Origin: Valencia hispanica
Taxonomy: Eukaryota > Chordata > Actinopteri > Cyprinodontiformes > Valenciidae
Assembly: GCA_963556495.2 (NCBI GenBank)
Contig: OY747710.1
Span: forward strand, 3,668,001 to 3,732,000
DNA: 64,000 bases
Reading direction: 5' to 3'
This document shows positions 1-12,826 of the stretch, one piece after another (the stretch's first letter is position 1; every line of letters begins with the position of its first letter). The notes below the pieces were generated by a model. That model saw nothing but the letters and a program-made list of their open reading frames with translations. It ran no database searches and was not told where the DNA came from. The position numbers were made by a program, and so were the translations under genes.

Positions 1-3000
1 TTGGGAGCATTGGCCAACCACATAACACCAGTGTGAGTTTTTAAACACAAAACAGGGGTCTATCTTTTATATTTAGTCTTTCTGTCATGATATTTCCAAC
101 TCCCTACTGGTCTTAGTTCTAAATAGAAACCAGTTTATCTTTCTATCTATCAATCACAGATAACTCATTTTTCCCTACAGTGCAAGTTAGTCAAGAGGTA
201 CCTCAAGGGTCCTTGGACCATATGGTTATATATTGCAAATTAAGTGTAAAGAAGTGGTAAGGTTTTTTAGATTCTCTCAACTTTTATCACCGACTGTGAA
301 GAACATAGTCCAGATATGTTTTACTACTTAACCAGAATGGGATCCTTTCCCCATGTTTACATGTCAATCAGTAAATTGAATTATTGAATGAAGTGCGTTC
401 GACTCCGTGACAGTAGGTGGTGACGTGTGCCATTTCACGTGGGCATTCTTTCGGGGCGCCTATAGCCTCACACAGATAGTAAACAAATGAGTGAAGAATA
501 TGGACGACAACAACGCTGCAGCACAGTACATATAGTATGTGCTGTCCTGTGGTACACTCATTGCTGCCGATGTGTTGTTGTACCAGTGTTGTTATTCCCG
601 CTTCTGGGTTAGGGTTATGGTTACTTTGTCACTTCCAGAAGGGGGAGTCCCAGGGCAGTCATAGCTCGACTTACATGCATTTCAAAAGTCCGAATTTAGT
701 CAGACTAAGCCAATAATTCGGTTAAGTGTGGTGGCCTGTCTTATTGAAACAGGATGATTTCAGTTTGATCCCATAGCCATGTACACATGGCTTGCAGGTT
801 TCTCTTAATGAATTCTGACTTACTCTGCTTTCCACTGATATGTGGCTTTGTGAGTCTTATTCAAATTTAGTGGTCTGTTTGGATGTAAAACTGTAAAAGG
901 CATGCCTAAAAAATTGGTGTTTGGGGATTTATCATGCATGCTATGCTAAGGACTAACCTGCTTGACATAAAGTTTGTCTAAAATAATCCAGAAATGTTGT
1001 GGACTAAGTAAGAGCTACTATCAAAGAGATGTATAAAATCACAAAGTTGTCAAGGAAAGCTGCTCCAAATTCACAAAAGTCATGTTTTTACTTCAGAGAT
1101 ACCCATCTACCTCGAACCTGTGGTCTGAAATCACTTTCTTCTCAGCTTGGGCTCATGTTCTGCTTCCAAACCCATCATGCCTTCCCTCTTATTCACCCCT
1201 GCCTTCACCAGAATCTCACAGAGACTAAGAGAGTGAGTAACACCCTGTGATATTTTTTGCACCCTCAGCGCAGAGGGGAGCGCAAGGGGATTAAAGCAAA
1301 GGAGGTCAGAAAAGTGTGAAGTCTAAACAAAGACACATTTTACTGTACTCTGCTGCATACTGTACATTCTGTGTGCTCTGGCCCCTGAGTGAACCCATAT
1401 TCGGCAGACAGGTACTCGATGAGGGCAATTTATTCTCAAGCTTTCTTACGTGAAAGCATTGGCCTGTAAGCTTTAACCTGTCACCTTGCATCACAGGTCC
1501 ACTTCGTCATCACACTCTTTGATCTGTCCCCCGTGTAAACCCTGTCCTGCTGGGCCTCAGTTCCACTCTGGAAAGTATTTAATTTACTCCACATTTTAAT
1601 CAAGCGTGTCAATCCTTCCCTACCCCCAGCAGACTCTATTCTTATCGTCCTGTGAGAATAATTGCTCCCTCTTTGGCTATATTTCCCTCCACACGGGAGG
1701 CTTGGTAGTCAGGCTTTTTATTTGGGATCCTGCGTGACAAAACGGTCGCTGCCCGGTCAGGATTAGCGGAGCTGTCTGGGCGACTAAGACCACTTTGCAT
1801 GCTGAAGCGACAGCTCTGTGGGTGCCCCTCCATGCCAAGCACCACCTTGTTCTTTTGTCTCATCCTTGGGCACGCAGCGGATAGGAGGGGGCCAGGGATC
1901 AGGGTGGCAGCAATATAATGCCCACTCTCTGATCTGGCTTGATGGCTCGGGGCTCCACGGGGGAGCGAAGGGAGTCGTCCCAATGGAAACGAGCAATTGG
2001 TGTTTGTCCGAGGTGGTTAGGCTATACAAGGAGTCAGTTTATTAGCAGGTGACCATAAAGTAGGCATACACAATGCAGTTATAATGATGTTTTGCAATTC
2101 TTTCAATGAATGAATCAATTTCAGAAATCTTTTGACAGGTTTTCTTTCATTAAAACGTGTGTGCACTTGCATCTGCCGACGAAGGAAAGTCACATGAGAT
2201 GCTCAAGGCTACAGGGGTTATGTAGGTCACGGCGAATCCTCCGTCTAACTGAAACGCAGCATGCATAATTCAAGTCCTGTGGTGGGGGCAGGGGTCTAGG
2301 GGCTTGGACTCAGCTTGGAGTTTGGGGAGCGTGGGGGGGGGGGTTCATGGACGGCTGTTTTCAATAATAGATGGGATCATAAAGAAGAGAGAACTGATGA
2401 AAACAGGGAAGATAGTGAAGAGGTGGATCTGTAGCCACCCACGTAAACGAAAAGGGTCCAAGGTTTGGAGAAGACGCCGCACACATCAGGAGTGGATCTG
2501 ACAAGCCGTGCAAGAGACAAAAAAAGAGGGAAAATGCAATTAAAAGCAGAAAGGAGAAACATTTCAGTGTTGGCTCCTTCACCATCCGTTTCCTCCTGGG
2601 TCACAAAGCATGATCCCACAGTGAAGAATCCCAGATGTGACAGTATTTTGGCTTGCCCTGGATCCCTGTGACTGCAGAGATGAACCTCAACAGGGTTTGT
2701 CAAGACATAAAGCTGTTGTATTTCCTCAGTAGCTCAGTGGGGAAGTCAGTGTGAGAGTCAGCTAAGAAAGTGGTGTAATCTGGGAAATAAATGATGTTGG
2801 ATCTTTGGAATTTTACAATGAAAACATGCAATTCAAAAAAGAATTCTACATTTCTTTAAAATACAGTCCTGCTTGGGGCATAAAGTAAAACACCGGGGGG
2901 GGCTGAAAGTTCTCCATAGATGCAGCTTTACTGTTTAACATCATGATCAAATTACAGCGAAATTCAACGAGGGCACAGACCATGACTGTACCAGCTGCAT

Positions 3001-3389
3001 TTACATATGGAGCCAATAAGACGATATGTGCTGCAGCGTTCGAGGTCACCTCTCGGTCAGCCTCCGTGGAGGTGAAAAGGTTGTGGATTAAGTGAAGCTT
3101 TTTATTCTCCACCGTTTAAACACTGCTGTCTGTTTTCTAAGTCTGTTTTTTCCTACCTTTGTTAAAACGGTTTCCTCTGTAGTTCAACACAAGATTTGAT
3201 GGTTTTTGCACATCTTTGCATTGGCTCAGAAATCTCATTCAGAGATACAGGGAAACAGACATTTAAACACATTGACAGCTAACACATTTTTAATTACCCA
3301 TATTTTTGTTAAACATGTTACTTTAGATCATAGGTTGCGATAGAATTTTTTTGGGTGGCCATTTTGACTGACTGGTCAAAAAATCTGGT

Positions 3390-3750
3390 TATAATCTATT
3401 ATTACCTATCAATCTTAAAATTAACAATATTAACAGTCAATTCAAATAATATTAAATCCAAACAAACTGAAAATAGAATCCACATCGTACCATCACACAT
3501 CGAGCAGATTAATAAGCTACATGTATAAATTATGAACATTTCTCCTGCTGTGACACTCAGCATAGAGCTGAACTGCCCTCCCACTTGTACATAATGGAGG
3601 CTGAATCCGCACTCCGCAGCCACACTGGAGACTGGAATTACAAACGCCACTTCAGCCAAAGTTTTGAAATCAGGGAACCTAAAGATTTTTCCGTCACCAT
3701 AAAAAAAAAAAGGTCAAATACGGAAAATATTTGGTTAACGCAACCACTGC
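3390..3750 (-). pseudogene. hAT transposase C-terminal (dimerisation) fragment, copy 1
   Basis: Minus-strand translation contains MAEVAFVIPVSSVAAECGFS, matching the conserved hAT C-terminal dimerisation motif (MA..AL.IPVSS..AER.FS). The remainder of the frame is degenerate. A second copy, in opposite orientation and with an internal deletion, lies at about 57.27-57.79 kb; both continue into the same distal sequence (TCCGTCACC, then GTCAAATAC/GGAAAATATT-like), so they derive from one element family. Confidence 0.6.
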
Positions 3751-3959
3751 TGTAGGTAATGTAATGTTCTTGAAATTAAGCCAGCGTTTCTCAATCTTTT
3801 CAGTAAATACCAAGTTCATTTTCAACGAAAACTAACGGGAAAAAAAATACATTTTTCCTTAACCTGAATTAAAACAAAAACAAGACTTTGCTACACAACC
3901 AAACCTAACTGAAACGGTAATGAATGTTTTCGTTTCTATGTCTCATGCAGAAGTATAAA

Positions 3960-4310
3960 GACTAGAAGGATTATTTGTCTACAGCGCTCCCTGCTCTACT
4001 GCGCACGTTGTCTGCAGAAAGAGACACGATTATGTCTTGTTCTGTTGGTTGCACAGATCGCTTTGATTAAAAACAACAAACCAGGCAGGGTTTATAGAAT
4101 TCCATTGTCTCACACCTCTTTCAAGGCAAACAAAAGACTTCTTTGGTTGCAAGCTATCAGAAGAAGCGATTGGTACGATGATTAAAAATGCAACAATCTG
4201 CAGCGATAACTTCATATCAGTTAAGCCTTGGCTAACAAACAAGCTAACATCGCTAACCAACACTGCAACTGCAAGAGAACTGCAAATAATAATGCTCTAG
4301 CGTATTATGC
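3960..4310. repeat. Interspersed repeat, copy A1 (shared with 36.70-36.92 kb)
   Basis: This segment shares GATTAAAAATGCAACAATCTG, GATAACTTCA and AAGCCTTGGCTAACAAACAA with the stretch at 36810-36900, in the same orientation, with about 85-90 percent identity by eye. The class was not recognised. Degenerate AAACTAAAACTAA-type sequence follows at 4720-4910. Confidence 0.6.
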
Positions 4311-4921
4311 CAACATGGCAGATGCATCGGTGTCAAGTCTCTGTGCTGCCGTGGTCCATCTACACCTAGCGTCATGTCAGTAAAGTTGGCAGAAAAGGCA
4401 GAAGTCCAATTTGGGATTACTTACTACCAGAATATGTGCAATAAGCTCTGGCTTTATTTGTAGTGTTGCCAGTCAGTTTCAGTGTTTTGTTTATCAGAAC
4501 TGTAGCACTTGAATTTATTGGTGGGCTTTCTAATGTACAGGTGCTGTTACTCTGTTTACAGAACTTTTGAACGTTACACTGCCATATATATTTTATACTT
4601 GCCTGATATGTATGGTTGTTCATCTGCCCCAAGTCAATACATTTTTTTAAGTATTATCATTTTCTGAGATTTTGTTACATATTTCTTCTTTTTTTTGTCA
4701 CGCCCCTGGTATGCAACGTGTGTTACAAAAAGACTAAAACTATACCTGAAACTAATAAAAAATAAACTGAAACTCAGCATTTTCATAAAACTAAAACCTA
4801 ACTAAACTAACTAACAAATTGTAAAAACTAATTGAAACTAAAATAGAATTAAAGATCTTAACTCAAAACTAAACAGAATCTAAAACTAATGAAAATTTTT
4901 TAAACTGTTAAAACCTTAGCT

Positions 4922-5300
4922 TCATCTCATGCAGTCTAGAAGTGGCTGAAGGGAGGTGTTGGGTTTGAATGGTGCATAAAATCGGCCGTCTTCGTCATTA
5001 AAAAGGAAATAAAAACGTCTCCCAAAGGAAGGATTTATAACGAAAACAAAAAGGGGGCCAAATATAGAACCCTGAGGGGCACGCCATTCCAAGGAAGACG
5101 TAGATGACATTTCATCAAGGAGCATAACCCAGAGGCTTCGATCCAAAAAATAAGAACGGAACCACTTAAGGGCAGAACCGATTATCCCCACCACTAGTTC
5201 CAGCCGCATCAGCAGAATATTAGGATCAGTTGTGTCGAATGCAGCCTAGAGATCAACGAGAATCATAAGGACAGAGTGACCAGAATCTGTTGCCATGAAG
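4922..5300 (-). pseudogene. L2-like LINE reverse transcriptase fragment, broken
   Basis: On the minus strand, translation gives AAFDTTDPNILLMRLEL, then GIIGSALKWFRSYFLDR and APQGSIFGPLFVF, ending in SLQPLLDCMR. These correspond in order to the reverse-transcriptase signatures DLSAAFDTVDH, the GI.G.AL.WF.SYL.DR segment and the PQGSILGP block of L2/CR1-type LINEs. A stop codon interrupts the segment upstream (VDL*AAFD), the catalytic YADD region is degraded (FNDED), and both ends of the element are missing. It is a dead 5'- and 3'-truncated relic in the same orientation as nr2f5. Confidence 0.75.
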
Positions 5301-5699
5301 ATTTCGTATAACACCTTCAGGTGAACGGTTTCAGTACTTCAGTGCAATGTCAGAAGTCAATATGGCTACTGCTTAGCCACTGTTTGTGACCATGTTCCGA
5401 AAGAAGTACTGCTAGTAACAGTTGGTCTGCTCACTAAACACACTAATCAGCAAATCCCACTGGTTTCCGAACTTGGAACTGGAACATGGGTAAATTGGGT
5501 TGGATGTGTTTCCAGATGCAAGTTTCAATTTAATTCAAGTACTTTTTTTTATTTATTTCCTAAACCAAAATTAGCTCTGAGAACCACTGAAAGCAGCCCA
5601 GGTATGACCAGAGGTACTTGCACCCACACTTGAGAACCATGTAATTAAGATACACCAGCAGGTCTTTTGATAATGAGCTGTATATCCAAAACATGGTTG

Positions 5700-6240
5700 T
5701 GCATAAATAATCAGTTTGTAGTGTATTTACCTTACTTCACTCGAACTTTTGCATGTTTTCACACATTAAAATCACAAACTTCAAAGTATTAAACTGAAAT
5801 TTTGTAGGATAAACCTGTAAGTCATTTGGGTTAGCACTCTGCCAGTTTTGCATTACTAGGAACTGAAATTTGGAGTTGCCTTTGGATCTCTTGGCTACGT
5901 CTTTGATTAATGCTCTCTTTGTCAGTCTAGGTGAACGTCCATGTCTCGGGAGGTCTCCATGTGCTCCAGCCTCTCTCCATGTTCAGATGATGGATTGAAC
6001 AGAGCTCTGGGAGATGTTCAAAGCTTGAAGTATTGTTGTAGAACCTAGCCCTGCTTTAAACTTCTCCACATTGTTTTCCCTGACATCTCAGCTGAGTTCA
6101 ACTGTATTTAACAATAAGGGGAGTTTTCAAAGCAGTTGGTTCCACTGATTTTCTTAAATATTTCGGATTTATTTTTTGTGTGTGTGAAACGTATTTGTGC
6201 TGATGTGTTCTTGTCACTCAACTCTTATGTTCGTCAGTTG
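5700..6240 (-). mobile_element. Tc1/mariner-like transposon relic
   Basis: Minus-strand translation (frame-broken) gives NISQSSVQSII, a stop, then TWREAG, GDLPRHGRSPRLTKRALIKD and VAKRSKG. This is the paired-type helix-turn-helix DNA-binding region of fish Tc1-like transposases. Flanking sequence on both sides resembles the non-coding ends of such elements. No DDE catalytic domain is present, so it is an inactive fragment. Boundaries are approximate. Confidence 0.7.
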
Positions 6241-7216
6241 CATAAAATCCCAGCAAAACATAGTGAGGAATGTGGGAAGCCATTAGGAACACTATAACAC
6301 TAGGTTAAATGACTCTATTATTAACAAGGAATTTCCTCCTTGCATTATATAACCACATAGGACATGCTCCAGATTGGTTTCTCAAACTCAGGTTACGTTG
6401 TTGTGATTAAGACACGAATAAACCAATCAACAGAACCTGCGCCACAGAATTTCAATAAGCCGCCCGCTAATTCCTCCTGAGCCACGTTACACTTGCTCAC
6501 AGTAGAAAGGTTGTGTTTTTGTTGACATCGGAATCGACCTATAACCCTCCGTGAGTTTGTGACCTACATACAAATCCAAGCCATATGGTGACAACCGTGA
6601 AAGATGGCAGGGTACGCGGCGTGAGTTCAGCCATCTGTACTGGTAATGTGACATTAAAATCAAGCGCTGCATCACTGTAAAACAAGAATATTACTAACTC
6701 GTTGAGACGACACGCGGCATTTTTATTTAGACGATGGACGGTCTAAATATGGTAATCCTTGCATTTACAGCGGCCGCCATCTGGATGTCTAATCTCAACC
6801 AAATGTCATGGATGTGAACTTTTAGCTCTCAGCTCAGCAGAACATTCAGATATTTACAGTGTTTTACTGTGTTTCCAATGATGTTCTTCATCTTCACCCC
6901 TGTATCTTCAGAGTGGTGAAACAGCATCTAATCATATGTTACATGCAATTAGTAACTTATTAATATTAGTAACGGATTTAAAAAAATATATTTCTTAGGT
7001 AAAACAAAAAAAATGAATTTCTAAAAATTTATTTTTTAAGACTCTACCTAATTTTAATAAACTGTGCTGAGCTGTGTTGAATTGGGCAATGATTACTTTA
7101 CATAGACTGGGTGGAATTTCAATATTCTTGTAAGCAGGGCCGGATTTAGGAGGATTTGGGTCCCTGGACTACAGAGCTAGTATGATGCATGCAAAATACA
7201 GATGATCTATAGTTAG

Positions 7217-7760
7217 TAGGAAGGTAACGGTACACAAAAATCACTGTTCGGTACGTTTTTGGTACACTTGAATAAAAATAAATAAATACAAACGTGCATT
7301 TGACTTTTTTTTACTTTGATCACCATTAAACCATTTATTCTATTTTCCTCAATTCCTTCCTTTAAATTTCTGAAATTAATTAGCTTTTACTAAGTTCTAT
7401 AACTTAAAGAAGTTGAAAATACAGAACTGACTAGAGATTTGATTGGATTTAAAAAATAAATAAATAAATAAAATAGTACAAGCAGACCTAGCCAGTGTAG
7501 AAAACAACATAACCACTTGAAAACACTCAGTGTTAATGTTTAGAAATATTTCAATAATATTTTGCCCATATTTGGGAATAAGCCATGCTTAAATCACTTT
7601 GGAGTTGTTTTGCTATTTCAAGAACCTAGTCACAACCTAGATAACATTCTGCATGTGATTAGGTAGAAAACACCTGTATTTGTTTGGTACAGGTGCGTAG
7701 CAAACCAACAGTTCCATACCGAAAAATCAGAATACAAATACATGTACCGTTACAGCCCTA
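7217..7760. mobile_element. hAT-type non-autonomous element with 8-bp target duplication
   Basis: The element is flanked on both sides by the direct repeat ATAGTTAG (7209-7216 and 7761-7768), the 8-bp duplication expected for hAT transposons. Its ends are inverted: left TAGGAAGGTAACGGTAC, right GTACCGTTACAGCCCTA. It is 544 bp and AT-rich with no transposase frame, so it must have been moved in trans. It lies in nr2f5 intron 3. Confidence 0.8.
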
Positions 7761-7794
7761 ATAGTTAGGTTGGCCTGCAAATAAACTGGTAGGA

Positions 7795-7875
7795 ATAAAA
7801 TCAAATCAAACTTTATTTATAAAGCGCTTTTCATACAAGAATTGCATCACAAAGTGCTTTACAGATTAAAATGAC
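7795..7875. repeat. Fish interspersed repeat tail (CTTTATTTATAAAGCGCTTTTCA type)
   Basis: A short segment of the kind common at the 3' ends of fish LINE/SINE elements: AATCAAACTTTATTTATAAA, then a GCGCTTTTCATA stretch and CACAAAGTGCTTTACA. Family assignment is from general recall only. Confidence 0.45.
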
Positions 7876-8119
7876 CCCATGTAATTGATAACCCTACCTG
7901 CTTATTAGGCTTTAACATTTTGTACTTAATACATTTATACAAAAAGAATAGATAGTTATAGTTTTAACAGGAAGTAAGGAAACCTTGGGTAAGGATTGCA
8001 AATGAGCCTGGGTTACAAATGAGAACTTTTTTCCCATTAAATAATGTAAAATAAATAAAGTGATTAATTTTCCTGCTTGGAAACTAGATTCTCGAGCAGA
8101 AAGTAATACAATCTTGTAC

Positions 8120-8203
<84 letters not shown>
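8120..8203. repeat. (TAA)n trinucleotide microsatellite
   Basis: An uninterrupted array of about 28 TAA units. It produces poly-Ile and poly-Leu open frames on both strands, which are artefacts. Confidence 0.98.
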
Positions 8204-8204
<1 letters not shown>

Positions 8205-8617
8205 ATCTAAATCTAGTCTGCACAAACAAACTATCAGGAAATTACTATAGTAGGGAGGAAAGTTCCAGTCCATACACATCTAAGAGACAACTATCAGGGT
8301 CATTAAAGATAGAAATGAACTCAGTCTGCTGGTCCTCCTTTGTATCAGCTCTGTTGAAGTTTTTCCTATTTATCTCTCTGTTTGTCCTTAAAGAGGCTAA
8401 TATATATAAAATGCCACTGATGTAAAAACTTTACATGATTGCAGTAACTGGTGATTACCCAACATTATTAAATCTGACCGACGAACAAGATGTTCAGTTG
8501 TTTAGTTGTTTAGTAATGTTTAATAAGAAGTTTAATGTCTGTAGAGAGGATAAACTGTTACTGTCAAAACTTTGACATTTTCAGAGACCAGCGTCTTTGG
8601 ACTTGGAAGCGGCTTCA

Positions 8618-8872
<255 letters not shown>

Positions 8873-11800
8873 CTAGGATACAAGATGCAGAGAGTGGATG
8901 GGAAGGTTCTGATCTCTTTGGCACTAAGCTGGGATGTAAAACTTAGACCAGGTTTAGTCGAACCCTATCAGTCCCTATTCCTTTATTCATAAATCACACA
9001 AAGAACTGAAATTTTGAAAGAAATTTTGAAAGTCTAAATCAGAGAAATATGTGTGAGCATAACTTCACTGCTGCTTACAAAGATTGATCTAAGCATGTGA
9101 GAACTTTTTTCAACCATGTACAGCATCAATTAGCCTAAATGTTGTTCAGCTGCAACAGCATTGATAGAAAAACTCCATTCGAATCTATTCAATGTGTAAC
9201 ACTGGAATATGCTCAGTGCTGGAGTTGGACTCAAATTGGTTACAAAATGGGAATTGTTAGGCGTCAATTGATAACTACTTTCTGACCCGTGACTGTGGTG
9301 CTGATATATGCACTCCAGATAACATCAGCAGCATGTGAAAGAGGCTCGACACGCAAAGGTCTCAACGTTGTCTAAAACTAAGCATCTGAAAATCTGTTTT
9401 CCAAGTAACAAAGCACACTTTTTAGATTCGGTTTAAGTAACCATCATAGTTTAGATGTTTCCGATGTGTTTTCAAAAACCAAAAATGCTCTCTAGGAATA
9501 TAAAGCTTGCTAATCCAAATAAAAATCATGGTATCTCGATTACTCCTCTAGACTGCTCAAAGTCACAATCCTGACTTTATTCTCAATCATTTCTATGAAC
9601 CTTGAGAAAGACTGAATGAACTTCCCTCTGAAAGTTGATAGAATAATATCTGTTCCCTTCATGAAAGATGATGTGGTGTTTCTTAATGACGTACAAATTG
9701 TGAAGGACAAACTGAAGCTTCTCTCCGTAACATGAGATTTCAACCAGCTCTAATTATGGCTGGAACTGAGATACTTCCAGGTCTTTTCCCTCAGACTAAG
9801 ATAATATTTGAATCATAGCAGAAGTTGAGTCCTGTTACATTTTCTCTGGATTCCAAAGTTCAAATAGCTTTTAGGGAGAGTGGATTTGGCATTCTGAACC
9901 CCAACTGGTTCTAGCTTTAGATTTCTTGCACTACTTTAGGCAAGGCAAGGCCATTTCATTTCTATAGCACACTTTCAACAACAAGGTAACTGTTGTTGAA
10001 AGTTAGGGCTCATTTAGAAATGTTCTTGTTGGATTTTTATCAGCTGGCTCTACAGTATCTGACAGATCTTTTACTCAGCCACAAGCCTATCGATTATAAT
10101 GTTATTTTAAATCATTAAACCAGGTACTTTTAAATGTTCTTTGCTCAAAACCAAAGTGGACAAAGATTTGGGACAATCCCCTACTGCAACTAAGATCTGC
10201 CTAGGACTATAAACCAAATCTGTGGACTTGAGTCATTAGTTTTATGACTTGACTTGAAAAAAATGTTCAAACACTCAACCTGTTTACTTGAAAAGACTTG
10301 ATATTTTACTCAATAACTAAAGTTTAAAACACCTGTTATTTTGATATTGTGCACTTTTACATCATTTCCCTCATCATTTCCCGTCTTAACAAACGGAGAC
10401 TGTCTCTCTGTACACGTGTGCAGAACAGCCAATCAAATTAACCAGATAATTTTTTTTCTTATGATCTTATTGTATTAGCTTGTTAATGGCAGTTTTCATA
10501 ACATGAATGCTGAACATTGCTTATCATAACTGTATGCAGAGTTTTGAGGAAAGTGTTCCCCATAGCATTCTTCCATCCCGCGGGTTGCACGTTACGTACT
10601 GCTGGGTCAAAACTGCCTTTTTTGTAACACCCTTTCTACAGTATGTACATATACATAATATAAATAATGGGACTGCTAGGATTTTTGTGATTTCAATTAT
10701 GTATACCAGTCAAGGATATAATCATAACTGTAGACACAGTAAACGCTTTTGCCAAACCACTCAGAAAGAAACATAATGTGAAACTCACATTTCATATCAG
10801 TGCCATCTCGAACAAAAACGGTCCAATTAATGTTCTCTAAAAAATAGTTATTCCAAAATCCAATTTAATCTGCAGCTGAAAACCTTTTTAATTTCTTTTC
10901 TTACATTCCGTAGGTACCATTAACATGCTCATATTAGCTTACAGGGTCAGGTGATCTTCCGCCAACTTCTGGACTGAAGTGAGGGCCGGAATCGTTTCAA
11001 TGCCTATATACCCAAATAAATATTTCTGAATCTTAAAAATCTAAATATCATCTTGAAAATTACATCACCCATACTCTTTTGTAAAAATTGATTTAATCCT
11101 CAGCTGTGAATCTGTGAAATTATAGTTTAAACGAAGAAGATTTTTGTTAGCTATAAGTTTGATTAAACTTCACAGGATGGAAGTTCAGAACAACTTTTTG
11201 TACATTTTCTAAGCTCAGTTGCACTTGTTTCATCAGGTGTTGAAATAAATACAGATTTTTTTTAAAACACTTGGTTTATGATTTACATTGAACATATAAT
11301 TGCAACATTGTTTAAAAAATAACTCAAAATGACTTAAAATTCAAAGTTTCAGACTTCACTTTAAACTTCCCATTCTTGACTTGAGACTTGACTGGACTTG
11401 AGACTTACTTGAGACTAGCAAAACAATGACTTCTGCTATGAGCTATTTAAATATTTCTTTTAAACACTGTTTTTTGCTGGTTGTAATAATAACAGAAATA
11501 GATGAAGTTCCAGTGATAATATAGGTTGCATTAACGCAGTCACTGGTCCACAGTAAGCTAGTATCGCCTTGTTGAATGAGGAACAGAACAGAATCGGTAG
11601 TTTAACACTGAAACATTCACTCTGAGTGAAAACAAAAGCTGTTCCTGTCCTGATATTTAATGGTTTTATTAATGGTTTGATGCTGTTGCAGCAGGATGAA
11701 TTCTTCATGAACATGACTGCCAAACGTCCATGTGAATATTTATAGGTACAACAGTTCCTCTGAGCCGACAGCATGAATTCGTATGAGGAGGATTGATTTC

Positions 11801-12112
11801 AGGTCGGTCCACGCTGAACGCTGTGAGGTTCTGCCAGGCAGAATCCTTTTTACATGATGCTAAGTGACACGCAACAGAGATGTGGAGGAAAATATGATCT
11901 TGTCATTGATTTATTTATTTCTTTTACAAAGTGCTGGGAGAGAAACGAGTTGTCGGATTTCTTTTTGAAAACGTGAGATCTGATGACTTCAGGTGCGGTT
12001 TCCTGGAACCTCCAAGCATTTCCCGTCTGCTTGACGAGCATGAAAACTGGAAACAGCTCAGCAATGAGAACGGCCTGCGTCTAATCGTTTCTCTTTCTTT
12101 CATCAGGCTCAC
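8873..12112 (-). other. nr2f5: nr2f5 intron 2 (3.2 kb)
   Basis: The intron is bounded by GT (12112-12111) and AG (8874-8873). It splits the ligand-binding domain between Q216 and V217, phase 0. It contains a short LINE/SINE-tail-like repeat at 9955-10015 and stretches of ACTTGA/GACTTGAG-type degenerate repeats (about 10210-10310 and 11370-11425). Nothing coding was seen. Confidence 0.85.
9950..10015. repeat. Short interspersed repeat tail (GGCAAGGCAAGGC... type), copy 1
   Basis: GGCAAGGCAAGGCCATTTCA, then CTATAGCACACTTTCAACAA, resembles the segment at 45563-45640. It is a common fish retroposon-tail type by recall. Confidence 0.45.
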
Positions 12113-12393
12113 CTGATCCATGAGCTGCAGGTCAGGGAAGAAGGGGATGTTCTTGGCCCACTCCACGGCGCTGAACAGCAGCCGAGCCGCCAGCTCGCAG
12201 ATGTTCTCGATGCCCATCAGGTTGTTTCCCTGCATGCACTGGGCCCCGTAGCGGGACGTGGGGTAGGGCTCGGCGCGCAGCAGCAGGGAGATGAAGCCCG
12301 ACAGGTAAGGCTGGCTGTTGTATGGGTCGGTGCCGTTGGTCAGGTACTGTCCTGGGCTGCTCTGGGAGTTCGATGTGCGTCCCCTCTGTACCG
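12113..12393 (-). CDS. nr2f5: COUP-TF family receptor nr2f5, coding exon 2 (hinge and first part of ligand-binding domain)
   Basis: This exon encodes the end of codon 123 to codon 216. It opens after a splice acceptor (TTTTCCGACAG) with the AVQRGR hinge start and ends at LQLMDQ, exactly before a GTGAGC donor (phase 0). It joins exon 1 in frame (phase 1 + 281 bases). The sequence has the hinge ([11 protein letters not shown]) and the early ligand-binding domain helices ([17 protein letters not shown], then [16 protein letters not shown] and [14 protein letters not shown]), which are diagnostic for COUP-TFs. Residue T129 follows QRGR where I recall Met in zebrafish. The open frame continues past the donor into intron as a different, non-family peptide, which supports the splice site. 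Intron 1 (12394-23980) and intron 2 (8873-12112) flank it. Confidence 0.95.
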
Positions 12394-12793
12394 CTGTCGG
12401 AAAACACAGAGACAAATGCCGCTGCATGAGTTTCGCGATCATTTCTCAGAGTTTAATGTACCTTTCAGCGGCTTTATCAAACTTTTAAGAGCAATACATG
12501 TGAAAGGGAATTCTAAAGAACGAAGAGAGTCCTAAAAGCCTAAGTGAGGGGAGAGGGAGGGGGAAAACGAAGCAAATTGGGCATGCAAAATGTGTCGGGC
12601 TGCAGAAAGAGGTCGAGGGGCGAAAAACATTTCTCCAACTCCTAAATTTGTCAGTGCTTGTCTTTTCAGCGGCCAGGCCAAGGCCATTCCACAATGCTGT
12701 TGTGCATCAATGAGTAATGATAAGCAGCAGCTGTTAAAGATATAACACTTCTTCACACCTACATATGTTATGCACCGCACATAAATAAATGTA

Positions 12794-12826
12794 ACACACA
12801 CACACACGCACGCACACACACACACA
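12794..12826. repeat. (CA)n microsatellite, short, interrupted by GCAC
   Basis: Dinucleotide CA tract within nr2f5 intron 1. Confidence 0.9.

Noticed and set aside
8060..8425. Open frames with long poly-Ile/poly-Leu runs on both strands
   Set aside because: They are translations of the (TAA)n microsatellite, not proteins.
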